A stretch of DNA of 64,000 nucleotides, from positions 4,583,001-4,647,000 of the forward strand of contig NZ_CP080269.1 of assembly GCF_019431355.1 (NCBI RefSeq), given 5' to 3'. A program made the position numbers and the translations under genes. The DNA comes from Paenibacillus sp. R14(2021) (GTDB lineage Bacteria; Bacillota; Bacilli; Paenibacillales; Paenibacillaceae). Shown here in pieces: positions 35,571 to 43,737 of the stretch. Numbering within the stretch: position 1 is the first letter of the stretch; each line of letters starts with the position of its first letter. The notes under the pieces are model-generated. The model saw only the letters and a program-made list of their open reading frames with translations. It ran no database searches and was not told the DNA's origin.

Positions 35571-35963
35571 TTGTCAGTTAAAATGAAAGTGAAAAACGTC
35601 AAGAAAACTGTTCGCAGCAGCAATGTCCGGGTGTCGAATCAAGTCCGCAGCAGCAGCAGCAGCAGCAGCTGCTGCCACCGCAGAGATGGTGCCGTTGAAG
35701 GAATTCAAGAAGCAGGTGCAGATCTGAGTGATTTGTTCTGTCAATTGAAAAACCCGGAAGCCGCTGCCAAGCTTGTACGTGCGATTCGCTGCAGAAATCG
35801 TAAAGTCATCGAAGATTTGATTGGAAACAACTGTAATGTGGTTTGCTTCTTCCATCAAGGTCGTTTCGCCTGCGTCCGTATTGCCTGCGTATTCGGTGAC
35901 TGCTGCAGTGTCCGCATATCCTTCGATATTTGCGTATCCATGGGTAACTGCAGCAACGTGTAA
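35571..35963 (+). CDS. Cys-rich small protein, possible spore-coat type
   Basis: A 130-residue protein, start TTG with GGAGG 9-10 bases upstream. It has a basic N-terminus (KMKVKNVKKTVRSS), a run of seven Ser encoded by an AGC microsatellite (35645-35668), then CC and a conserved-looking domain with ten further Cys (LFCQLKNPEAAAKL, CNVVCFFHQGRF, FGDCCSV). I do not recognise the family. Cys-rich small proteins in spore formers are often coat or crust components, but nothing here proves it. A clear terminator follows, supporting a real monocistronic gene. Confidence 0.7.
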   Translation: MSVKMKVKNVKKTVRSSNVRVSNQVRSSSSSSSCCHRRDGAVEGIQEAGADLSDLFCQLKNPEAAAKLVRAIRCRNRKVIEDLIGNNCNVVCFFHQGRFACVRIACVFGDCCSVRISFDICVSMGNCSNV

Positions 35964-35994
35964 CTTCTTTCTTTTGACGAACCGGTTCGGCTGC

Positions 35995-36032
35995 GGCTGT
36001 CCTCGCTACTGCGGGGGCAGCCCGTTTTGTTT
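35995..36032 (+). terminator. Terminator after Cys-rich gene
   Basis: An 11-bp GC-rich stem with two G-U pairs (GGCTGTCCTCG / GCGGGGGCAGCC region) is followed by CGTTTTGTTTT, 32 bases after the stop. Confidence 0.8.
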
Positions 36033-36152
36033 TCGGAGATGGTCCGAAAGATGAAACTTATTGCCATTCCGTCTGTTCTCTTTTACGCTTTGTTTACGGA
36101 GCAAATGACGAGCAGCTTAACGGCCGGGGCGGTCAAAGGATAAAGAGGAGCG

Positions 36153-38795
36153 ATGAACATGAGCAGAACATGGCGAACGTATGCGGGCAATCAAACGAGA
36201 GAGATTTCGTTTCCGCTAGGCGGCATTGGTACGGGCAGTATCGGTCTTGCGGGCAACGGCCGGCTGGTGGATTGGGAAATCTTCAATGCGCCGAACAAGC
36301 GCAGCTTCAACGGCTACAGCCATTTTGCCGTCAAGGCCGAGGCTGACGGCCGATTACTGGATGCCAGGGTGCTGAATGGGGACTTTCCGTCGCCTTATAT
36401 GGGGCAGCCTCTTCGGGGGGGCCCGCTTCACAGCGGCTACGGCTACGGACCGGAGAATAATACGATGGCGGGGATGCCGCATTTCAGAGGACATACGTTC
36501 CAGGGCGAATTTCCGCTGGCGAAAATGACGTTCGAGGATACGAATTTCCCCGGGACGGTGCGATTGCAGGCGTTTAATCCCTTTATCCCGCTGAATGACG
36601 CGGATTCCAGCCTTCCCTGCGCGCTGTTCGAGGTGCGGTTCGATAATCCGCTAGCGTACCCGGTGACGTATACGGCCGCGTTAACCGCGTCTAACCCCAA
36701 GGCGGGGCAGCGCATCGTTAACCGCTATGCCAAGGACGAAGCGGGTCTGCATACGCTTAAGCTCGGATCGGAGGCGCATCAAGCGGACGACCCTTCCTAC
36801 GGCGACATCTCGATTGCCACGGATGCAGGCGAGGGCGTCAGCTATCAGGAATTTTGGTACCGAGGCGGCTGGTGCGACAACTTGGAAATGTACTGGCGCG
36901 ATTTTACCGAAGCAGGGCCGTTCCGGAACCGGACGTATGCTTCGGAGCAGGCGCATCACCCGAGACATAAGGATAACGGAACACTGGCTGTACGAATTAC
37001 ACTCGCGCCCGGCGCATCGGAACGTGTTCGTTTCGTGCTGGGCTGGCATTATCCGAACGTCTACAACAGCTGGAACCCGGAGCCGGAAGGCAGGACGATA
37101 TGGCGTAATTATTATGCAGGGCAATTTGTCGATTCCGCTGCCGTGGCTTCCTATGCCTTGTCGCAGTGGGACCGGCTGCTGGCGGAGACGGAGAAATTTC
37201 ATGAGGCGTTGTTCGGCTCGACTCTCCCGGAAGAAGTATTGGAAGCGGTCTCCGCGAACTTGTCCGTCCTGAAATCGCCGACCTCGCTGCGTTTGACCGA
37301 CGGTTCCTTCTACGGATTCGAAGGCTGCATCGAGGATGTCGGCTCCTGCGAGGGGTCCTGCACGCATGTATGGAACTATGCGTACGCGATGCCGTTTCTC
37401 TTCCCGGCGCTGGAGCGATCCATGCGCGACCTGGATTTCAAGTACAATGCCCGCGCGGACGGAAGCATGGCGTTTCGGTTAATGCTGCCGCTCGGCAGGG
37501 ACCCTGGTCCTTTCCGCGCCTGCGTGGACGGTCAGATGGGCGGCGTGATCAAGGCGTATCGGGATTGGAAAATATCCGGCGACGACGTTTGGCTGCGGAA
37601 GAACTGGCCGGCTATCCGCCAATCCATCGAATATGCTTGGAGCGAGAGCAACCCCGACAAATGGGACGCCGATCGGGACGGGGTGATTGAAGGCCGGCAG
37701 CATCATACGCTCGATATGGAGCTGTTCGGTCCGAACGCTTGGTTGACCGGCTTCTATTTGGCTGCGCTGAAGGCCGCATCCGAGATCGCTGCCTATCTTG
37801 GAGAAGAAGCGTTGTCCGCCGAGTACGGCGAGCTGTTCCGCAGAGGCAAGGCATGGACGGATACCCATCTGTACAACGGACGTTATTACATACAAAGCAT
37901 CGATCTAACGGATCGAAGCCTGCTGGAGCAATTCGATACAGGCGGATCGCTATTCGGAGATAATGCGGTCTCCGCCTACTGGAATGACGAGGCGGGAGAG
38001 ATCAAATATCAGATCGGCGAGGGCTGCGGCATCGATCAGCTTGTCGCGCAGTGGCACGCCAATCTGTGCGGACTGGGTGAAATCTTCGATCCGGAGCAGG
38101 CGAGACACGCGCTTCGCGAGCTATACGTCAGTAACTTCAAAGCGCACATGCGCGACGAGGCAAATGCTTGGCGGTTATTCGCCTTGAATGACGAGGGCGG
38201 GCTTGTCATCTGCTCTTGGCCGGAGGGGAGCTTACGGCCGGCCGTCCCGCTGACTTATGCGTCCGAGACGATGACCGGCTTCGAATATCAAGCGGCCTGC
38301 CACATGATTCAGGAAGGCATGCTGGAGGAAGGGCTTCAGATCGTAAGGGCGATTCGAGACCGTTATGACGGCGAGAAACGAAATCCTTGGAACGAGGTGG
38401 AGTGCGGCAGCAACTATGCGAGGTCTATGGCAAGCTATTCACTGCTGCTCGCCTACAGCGGATTCTCGTTCGATATGACGAAGGGCGAGATCGGATTCCG
38501 GCCGGTTACGATGCCGGAGGGAGGATTCCGAACATTCTGGTCGATTGACGGGGCATGGGGGACCTTCGAGCTGACGGCTGCGCAGGGGGTGCTTCGCGTG
38601 ATCGGCGGAAGCTTGACGCTGAAGAGGCTTGGTCTGCCGGAGACATGGCGCCTGTCAACCGTTCATGCTGCCGCCGAGGGAATGAAGGTGGATCTGATGG
38701 CAGCGGATTTGGCGGAACCGGCGATCTGCGGACTTGCGTTTGCATCTCCGCTTGTGCTGACAAAGGATCAAGAATTGACTTGGTACGAGGTATAA
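36153..38795 (+). CDS. GH116 glycoside hydrolase (glucosylceramidase/beta-glucosidase type)
   Basis: An 880-residue GH116 protein. The N-terminal beta domain begins EISFPLGGIGTGSIGLAGNG and includes LVDWEIFN. The (alpha/alpha)6 barrel holds GSCTHVWNYAYAMPFLFP, the presumed nucleophile region (Glu in the CEGSCTHVWNYA block) and the acid/base region LDMELFGPNAWLTGFY, and GFEYQAA. There is no signal peptide, so it is cytoplasmic. Family members cleave beta-glucosides, beta-xylosides or glucosylceramide; a plant oligosaccharide is likely here. The start could be 36153 or ATG 36159, which is better spaced from GAGGAG. Confidence 0.92.
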   Translation: MNMSRTWRTYAGNQTREISFPLGGIGTGSIGLAGNGRLVDWEIFNAPNKRSFNGYSHFAVKAEADGRLLDARVLNGDFPSPYMGQPLRGGPLHSGYGYGPENNTMAGMPHFRGHTFQGEFPLAKMTFEDTNFPGTVRLQAFNPFIPLNDADSSLPCALFEVRFDNPLAYPVTYTAALTASNPKAGQRIVNRYAKDEAGLHTLKLGSEAHQADDPSYGDISIATDAGEGVSYQEFWYRGGWCDNLEMYWRDFTEAGPFRNRTYASEQAHHPRHKDNGTLAVRITLAPGASERVRFVLGWHYPNVYNSWNPEPEGRTIWRNYYAGQFVDSAAVASYALSQWDRLLAETEKFHEALFGSTLPEEVLEAVSANLSVLKSPTSLRLTDGSFYGFEGCIEDVGSCEGSCTHVWNYAYAMPFLFPALERSMRDLDFKYNARADGSMAFRLMLPLGRDPGPFRACVDGQMGGVIKAYRDWKISGDDVWLRKNWPAIRQSIEYAWSESNPDKWDADRDGVIEGRQHHTLDMELFGPNAWLTGFYLAALKAASEIAAYLGEEALSAEYGELFRRGKAWTDTHLYNGRYYIQSIDLTDRSLLEQFDTGGSLFGDNAVSAYWNDEAGEIKYQIGEGCGIDQLVAQWHANLCGLGEIFDPEQARHALRELYVSNFKAHMRDEANAWRLFALNDEGGLVICSWPEGSLRPAVPLTYASETMTGFEYQAACHMIQEGMLEEGLQIVRAIRDRYDGEKRNPWNEVECGSNYARSMASYSLLLAYSGFSFDMTKGEIGFRPVTMPEGGFRTFWSIDGAWGTFELTAAQGVLRVIGGSLTLKRLGLPETWRLSTVHAAAEGMKVDLMAADLAEPAICGLAFASPLVLTKDQELTWYEV

Positions 38796-38926
38796 GGCAT
38801 AGGGAAGCGAAAGATGGCTGCAATGAAGAGAAGACCGCATCGTTCCTCGGGCACCAATTGCGAACCGTTCCGGGATGCCAGGCATAAGCTAGGTTGAAAA
38901 GGATGCGAGGAGAGGGAGGGACAGGT

Positions 38927-39598
38927 ATGCCGTTAATTCCGAATTTTCCGTCATCGCTTCTGCAGGAGCATATGCGTTGGCATCATGCCAATCACGTTAA
39001 TGACCCGTCGCAGCTGCCAACGGGGTACGGACAGAATTTCTTGCAGTTTCACCGGCAATACATCACCAAAGCGCTGCAGTGGTACGTTCAGCAGGGCTAC
39101 GACCCTCAGCTTGTTGCCGCATGGCAGGGCGTGCCGGAGGTCATCCGCAGATCGTCCTGCTACAACCAAGGAGCCGAAGCAAGGGTGCTGTACAACCCGC
39201 GTTCATTTGCAACGCTCGACCAGCTCGGCTTGTTTATCGAGGGATCGAATTTGCACGGGTGCATTCATCAGGAAGCGGCGAGAGCTTTCGGCGAAGAAGC
39301 ATTAAATGATTTCGACATCGCGCCTCGGAGCACGATGTTCTATAACATCCACGGTATGATCGACCAGTGGTATGCGAATTGGGAACGTGCTCAGGGCCTT
39401 GCGCGAGGGAATCGGGCATGGTCTGCCGGGAAATCAAGGGGCGCGGGCAGCAGGGAAATACCGGGGTTACGAGCGAAGAGGGGACGCATCATGAGCCTGA
39501 AGCAGGCGCCGGCCTTGCCGCTCACAAATGGAGCAGCAAAGCGCGGAATACGCCTGAGTAGTAAGAAGCTGGACGCGGCACGAAATCGGAAGCCCTAA
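38927..39598 (+). CDS. Small tyrosinase-like (type-3 copper) protein
   Basis: A 223-residue protein with histidines placed as in tyrosinases. A cluster at His15/19/20/23 (EHMRWHHANH) and FLQFHRQYI with His42 resemble copper site A. NLHGCIH (His110, His114) and FYNIHGMIDQWYANWE (His142) resemble copper site B. It is much shorter than typical tyrosinases, with a basic, probably disordered tail after about 160. No signal peptide. The ATG at 38927 follows GGGAGGGACAGG. It is just downstream of the GH116 gene. Its 3' end overlaps the convergent Nudix gene by 77 bases. Confidence 0.7.
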   Translation: MPLIPNFPSSLLQEHMRWHHANHVNDPSQLPTGYGQNFLQFHRQYITKALQWYVQQGYDPQLVAAWQGVPEVIRRSSCYNQGAEARVLYNPRSFATLDQLGLFIEGSNLHGCIHQEAARAFGEEALNDFDIAPRSTMFYNIHGMIDQWYANWERAQGLARGNRAWSAGKSRGAGSREIPGLRAKRGRIMSLKQAPALPLTNGAAKRGIRLSSKKLDAARNRKP

Positions 39599-40175
39599 CC
39601 AGCGCCTCTGCGGCGGCGGGACGGCCGCTGCTATCAAGTTCGAAGCCGGCTGCGCGCACCTCATGCAGCCGGTCTTCGAACAAGGCGATCATGTCGCCCA
39701 GCTCCGCTTCGTAAATGCCGGCGACCTCCTCTGCCTGGAGTGTAAGCGATGACAGCGAACCTTCATAGACAAAGCCGAATACGCCGCTGATCTCGCGGTC
39801 AAGGAAGGACATGCCTTGTGCCGTTCCGGCGGCCTCCTTGCGCGCCTCGCCGAATGGAAGCAGCGCATCGAACGGGATAGCTGCGCCAAGCTCCTCTTGA
39901 ATTTCGCGGGCTGCGCCTTGCATCGTCTCTCCTGCGGTCAGATGGCCGGCGGCGGTAATATCGAAGTGCAGCGGAAACGTATCTTTATCCGCGTGACGCT
40001 GCTGAAACAGGACGAGCCTGCGGCCGTTCTCGCTGCGCGCCAGCCAGCAGTGTATGGAGCGGTGCCAGAGGCCGCGGGCATGGACCTCGCTGCGCGGAGC
40101 GGTGCCGAGCCAAGCGCCGGCTTCGTCGTAGTAATCGAACCGCTCCTCTTCTTCGTCTTGCAGTGGACTGACCAT
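39522..40175 (-). CDS. Nudix hydrolase
   Basis: A 217-residue protein whose Nudix box reads GHLTAGETMQGAAREIQEEL, matching GX5EX7REUXEEXGU. It is preceded by FDITAAGH, typical of the IPP-isomerase-like/YfcD branch. The N-terminal FDYYDEAGAWLG and HARGLWHRSIHCW are also typical of that branch. The substrate is unknown. It starts 2 bases after mscL stops, in the same operon. The C-terminal 25 codons lie over the end of the convergent tyrosinase-like gene. Confidence 0.88.
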   Translation of the reverse strand: MVSPLQDEEEERFDYYDEAGAWLGTAPRSEVHARGLWHRSIHCWLARSENGRRLVLFQQRHADKDTFPLHFDITAAGHLTAGETMQGAAREIQEELGAAIPFDALLPFGEARKEAAGTAQGMSFLDREISGVFGFVYEGSLSSLTLQAEEVAGIYEAELGDMIALFEDRLHEVRAAGFELDSSGRPAAAEALVRASDFVPRPASYYSGVFRALLLHL

Positions 40176-40177
40176 GG

Positions 40178-40672
40178 CTAGGACAAGCCTCCCTCAAGCT
40201 CGGGCTCTGCATCCAAATGGGAGGTGCAGTGCGAGCAGCGCGTCGCTTTGATCGGAATTTTGGACAAGCAGTACGGGCAGGTCTTGTCCGTCGGATCAGT
40301 AGGAGCGGCTGTTTCCGGCTGACCGAGGCGGCGCAGCGTGTTCGCTCCTTTAACGATGAGGAAAATACAGAATGCGACGATCGTGAAGTCGAGAATGACG
40401 TTCAGGAAATTACCGTATGCGATAACGGAAACGGATGCCTTCTGCGCATCGGCCAAGGTATGCGGCTGCTCGGTGTCGAGCTTGGATATCTGAATGAATT
40501 GGTCCACAAGGTTGACGCTGCCGAGCAGTCTGCTGATCGGCGGCATGATGATATCGTTGACAAGCGAGGTGACGATTTTACCGAAAGCACCGCCGATGAT
40601 AACCCCGACCGCAAGGTCGAGCACGTTGCCGCGCACGGCGAATTCCTTAAACTCTTTTAAAATTTTAACCAT
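40178..40672 (-). CDS. mscL: Large-conductance mechanosensitive channel with zinc ribbon
   Basis: Residues 1-115 are a typical MscL: EFAVRGNVLDLAVGVIIGGAFGKIV (first helix) and NFLNVILDFTIVAFCIFLIVK (second helix), each close to consensus. It opens under hypo-osmotic stress. Unlike the usual 130-150-residue protein, it carries a C-terminal extension with CPYCLSKIPIKATRCSHC, a four-Cys zinc ribbon. Such ribbons occur on some Bacillota MscL proteins; the role is unclear. The Nudix gene is cotranscribed. Confidence 0.95.
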   Translation of the reverse strand: MVKILKEFKEFAVRGNVLDLAVGVIIGGAFGKIVTSLVNDIIMPPISRLLGSVNLVDQFIQISKLDTEQPHTLADAQKASVSVIAYGNFLNVILDFTIVAFCIFLIVKGANTLRRLGQPETAAPTDPTDKTCPYCLSKIPIKATRCSHCTSHLDAEPELEGGLS

Positions 40673-40840
40673 GATTTCACTCCTTTTCGTACTCTATTAT
40701 AACCAACTAGCAAGCGAGCGCAAAAGCATAGAATCGTGTTTGTCGAACACGAGATTACTTGTCGTGTAAAAAAGGATTTTATGGGAAAATGTCGAATCTC
40801 AGACCGTGAACGACTAAATCAATGAAAACGGAGACACCCG

Positions 40841-42643
40841 ATGAGTGAACTTATGATCGGCGACAAATGGATGCTGCTGGTGCTTGCGCTGGCGATTCAT
40901 TTGTTTGCTTCCATCACCATTTACAGCATGATCGGACACCAGAAGATGGTACGCGCCATGCAGCACTATTGGCGGCTGAGCGGAGCACTTGTCTATGCCT
41001 TGGGCCTATGGGTCAGTCACATTATTATCTTGTTGACTTCGAATTCCATGATCATGATCGACTGGACTATTATCGTCAAGCTGGTGGGCATCATGGCCAG
41101 CGTTTTTGTTTCCTTCCGGGTTCTCGGCTCGCGCGCGGTCTATCCCGTCCGCTTATTCGCCAGCAGTCTGCTGATGGCGCTTGGGACCAATCTGATGCTC
41201 TACTCGGCGCTGCTCAGCCATCAGGTGGAAGGGTTCAACATCGATTTCAGCTTCGCGTTCTTCACGTTCGTGTTCAGCTTTACCGGCACGGCATGCTCGT
41301 TCTATCTGTTCGAACGCAAAAGCGGGTCGCTGCTCCTGCCAGGTCTTCTGCTCGGCATATCCGGTATGATCATGCAGCTGCTCGGACTGGAAACCGTCAC
41401 GGCGATCGATACCATCGTGCTGACGGCCGACCGGCTGAACGATTACATGCAGCTGCTGTCCATCGTGCTTGGGCTGGCGACCATGGTTATTTTCGGACTT
41501 AGCCTCGTTGCCCGTTATGTTGACCGCAGGTACGTGACCATGAATGAACGCTACAGGCTGCTTGTCGAGAACTCCATCGATATGATTGCGATTATTCATG
41601 AAGGACGCTGGGAATATATTAACCGCTCCGGTCTTGAAATGTTCGGGGCGAAGGACGAGATAGTCATGCTCGGCAAGAGCATCTACTTGCATCTGCAGCC
41701 AAAGCACCACGCGGCGATGAAGCGGCTGCTGTACGCGTCCAAGCCGGAAGGCCATCAGACGCCCTTGGAGATGGATTGGTTCACCGTTCATGGCAAGTCG
41801 CTGAACACGGAGGTCATTGAATCCAGCACGAATCTATCAGGCAAGCCGATCAGGCAGGTCATCATCCGGGATATTTCGGAGCGCAAGAAGAACGAGGAGC
41901 TGCTGATTAATTCCGAGAAGCTGTATGTCGCAGGGCAGCTGGCCGCCGGGATCGCCCATGAAATCCGCAATCCGCTGACGTCGCTGAAAGGGTTCCTGCA
42001 GCTCATTGCATCGGGCAGAACAAGCGGCAAGAATTATTACGATATTATGAAGTCGGAACTGAACCGGATTGAATCGATCGTCAGCGAGCTGCTGATGCTG
42101 TCTAAGCCGCAGATTTACGAGCTGGCTAATCGGGATATACGGTATATCATGGCCGACACCATTACGCTGCTGGAAGCCCAGGCGATTCTGCACAATATCG
42201 TCATCGAAGCGAGTTTCGGAGACGAACCGCTCTGGGTGCGCGGCGTGGAGAATCAACTGAAGCAGGTATTCATCAACGTGCTCAAGAATGCGATCGAGGT
42301 GATGCTGGACGGCGGCAGCATTAAAGTCATCTGCCTGCGCGAGGGCGAGCGGATCATTGCGAGAATCGCGGACAAGGGTCCAGGCATCTCGCAGGATCAG
42401 ATGGCGAAGATCGGTCAGCCCTTCTACACGACGAAGGAGAAGGGAACGGGGCTTGGTCTTATGGTCACGTACAAAATCGTCGACAATCACCAAGGCAGCA
42501 TCGAGGTAAGGAGCATGCTTGGAGAAGGCACAACGTTCGATATTATTCTGCCCTATCAAGAGCCGGGCGACGCTGCGGAATCGGAGCGAAGCAAGGCGAC
42601 CCAGATTCACCGGCTTCGTCAGGACAGCGAGAGCGCTTCATAG
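40841..42643 (+). CDS. PAS sensor histidine kinase with MHYT-like membrane domain
   Basis: A 600-residue kinase: about seven membrane helices (10-225), PAS (about 235-360), HisKA with His373 (GIAHEIRNPLTSLKGFLQL) and HATPase ending GTGLGLMVTYKIV. The membrane part follows the MHYT pattern (GLWVSHIIIL, GTNLMLYSAL) but most Met/His copper ligands are replaced. The HisKA sequence is of the sporulation-kinase type found in KinA-E, which feed Spo0F. A sporulation or stress phosphorelay role is inference. GGAGACACCCG precedes the ATG. Confidence 0.88.
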   Translation: MSELMIGDKWMLLVLALAIHLFASITIYSMIGHQKMVRAMQHYWRLSGALVYALGLWVSHIIILLTSNSMIMIDWTIIVKLVGIMASVFVSFRVLGSRAVYPVRLFASSLLMALGTNLMLYSALLSHQVEGFNIDFSFAFFTFVFSFTGTACSFYLFERKSGSLLLPGLLLGISGMIMQLLGLETVTAIDTIVLTADRLNDYMQLLSIVLGLATMVIFGLSLVARYVDRRYVTMNERYRLLVENSIDMIAIIHEGRWEYINRSGLEMFGAKDEIVMLGKSIYLHLQPKHHAAMKRLLYASKPEGHQTPLEMDWFTVHGKSLNTEVIESSTNLSGKPIRQVIIRDISERKKNEELLINSEKLYVAGQLAAGIAHEIRNPLTSLKGFLQLIASGRTSGKNYYDIMKSELNRIESIVSELLMLSKPQIYELANRDIRYIMADTITLLEAQAILHNIVIEASFGDEPLWVRGVENQLKQVFINVLKNAIEVMLDGGSIKVICLREGERIIARIADKGPGISQDQMAKIGQPFYTTKEKGTGLGLMVTYKIVDNHQGSIEVRSMLGEGTTFDIILPYQEPGDAAESERSKATQIHRLRQDSESAS

Positions 42644-42667
42644 ATCCATCCTCAATCAGCAGGCCGG

Positions 42668-43630
42668 TTACCGCAGCACGAAGATGCGGTTGCCGGCTGC
42701 TTCTGCGTATAGGGGCAATTGGCCGGCCGGTTCGCCGTCACCGTAGACGGCAATCGGTGAAGATCTTCCTGTCTCCTGCGCTTCCACGGAAATGGCTCGA
42801 CCACGAAGCAGCGTGACGTAGGGCAGGCGCACATGGGTGCCTTGAAGCAGCGTCGGAAATAAACGCAGCAGCTGCAGCGGCGTGCAGGAATGGACGACGC
42901 ATACATCCAGCAGGCCGTCGGACGGCGAAGCGTCTGGACAGATGCGCAGCCCGCCGCCGTAGGCGGAAACGTTGCAGACGGCTGCCATCCAGCCATGCGA
43001 ATAGTCATGGCGGACACCATCGACGGTAACAGACATGGGGCACGGCCGATAGGTGAGCAGCACTTGGAAGAGGCCGATTACGTAAGCGAACGAGCCGACG
43101 CCGGCAGCATTGCAAAGCTTCTTATGTGCTGAACGGTTCACTGCTGCCGCGATGGCGGAATCGAAGCCGGCAGCGAGCGCGGTCAGCACAGGCCGAGCAG
43201 GCATGTCCGCTGGCGCGAGCGGCGAACGCAGCGCGATAAGGTCAATCGGCACGGGGCTGCCTTGAAGCAGAATCCGAAGCGCTTCCAGCGGTCGCTTCGG
43301 TAGACGAAAGGCTCTCGCGGTATCGTTGCCGGAGCCGGCCGGGATGATGCCGAGCGGTACGCCGCCAGCCTGAAGCACGGGCAGAATGCTGTGAATCGTG
43401 CCGTCGCCTCCAATAACTGCAACCGCTTTCACGGAGGAATGCGCTCCATCTTCGGATGGATGGCTATAGCGTTCAAGCAAGCCGGCAATCTCCCGGCAGG
43501 CCTCTTCCGGCGATGCGGCAAGCACGGCCGTATACGGCACGCCGCGCTGCTTCAGCTCGGCTTCCACGATCCGCCATGCTTTGCGTCCACGGCCGCCGCC
43601 GGATTTCTCATTTACTGCAAATATCCACAT
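42668..43630 (-). CDS. Diacylglycerol kinase-family lipid kinase
   Basis: A 320-residue soluble lipid kinase of the DagK/YegS/sphingosine-kinase fold: NEKSGGGRG at the N-terminus, nucleotide-binding GGDGTIHSILPVL, GIIPAGSGNDTARAF, and the C-terminal YGGGLRICPDASPSDG metal-site region. It probably phosphorylates diacylglycerol or a related lipid to recycle lipoteichoic acid by-products. It is a monocistronic minus-strand gene between two plus-strand genes. The start at 43630 gives MWIFAVNEKSG, matching the family. Confidence 0.9.
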   Translation of the reverse strand: MWIFAVNEKSGGGRGRKAWRIVEAELKQRGVPYTAVLAASPEEACREIAGLLERYSHPSEDGAHSSVKAVAVIGGDGTIHSILPVLQAGGVPLGIIPAGSGNDTARAFRLPKRPLEALRILLQGSPVPIDLIALRSPLAPADMPARPVLTALAAGFDSAIAAAVNRSAHKKLCNAAGVGSFAYVIGLFQVLLTYRPCPMSVTVDGVRHDYSHGWMAAVCNVSAYGGGLRICPDASPSDGLLDVCVVHSCTPLQLLRLFPTLLQGTHVRLPYVTLLRGRAISVEAQETGRSSPIAVYGDGEPAGQLPLYAEAAGNRIFVLR

Positions 43631-43737
43631 AGGTGCCCCTCTTTTTTCTGTAATGGACTCATTATACGGGGGAAATCAGGGGCTGCAAACTTCTTTTTGC
43701 GGCAAGGTATGGGCTATAATAGCGGGAGGAGGCGAGA

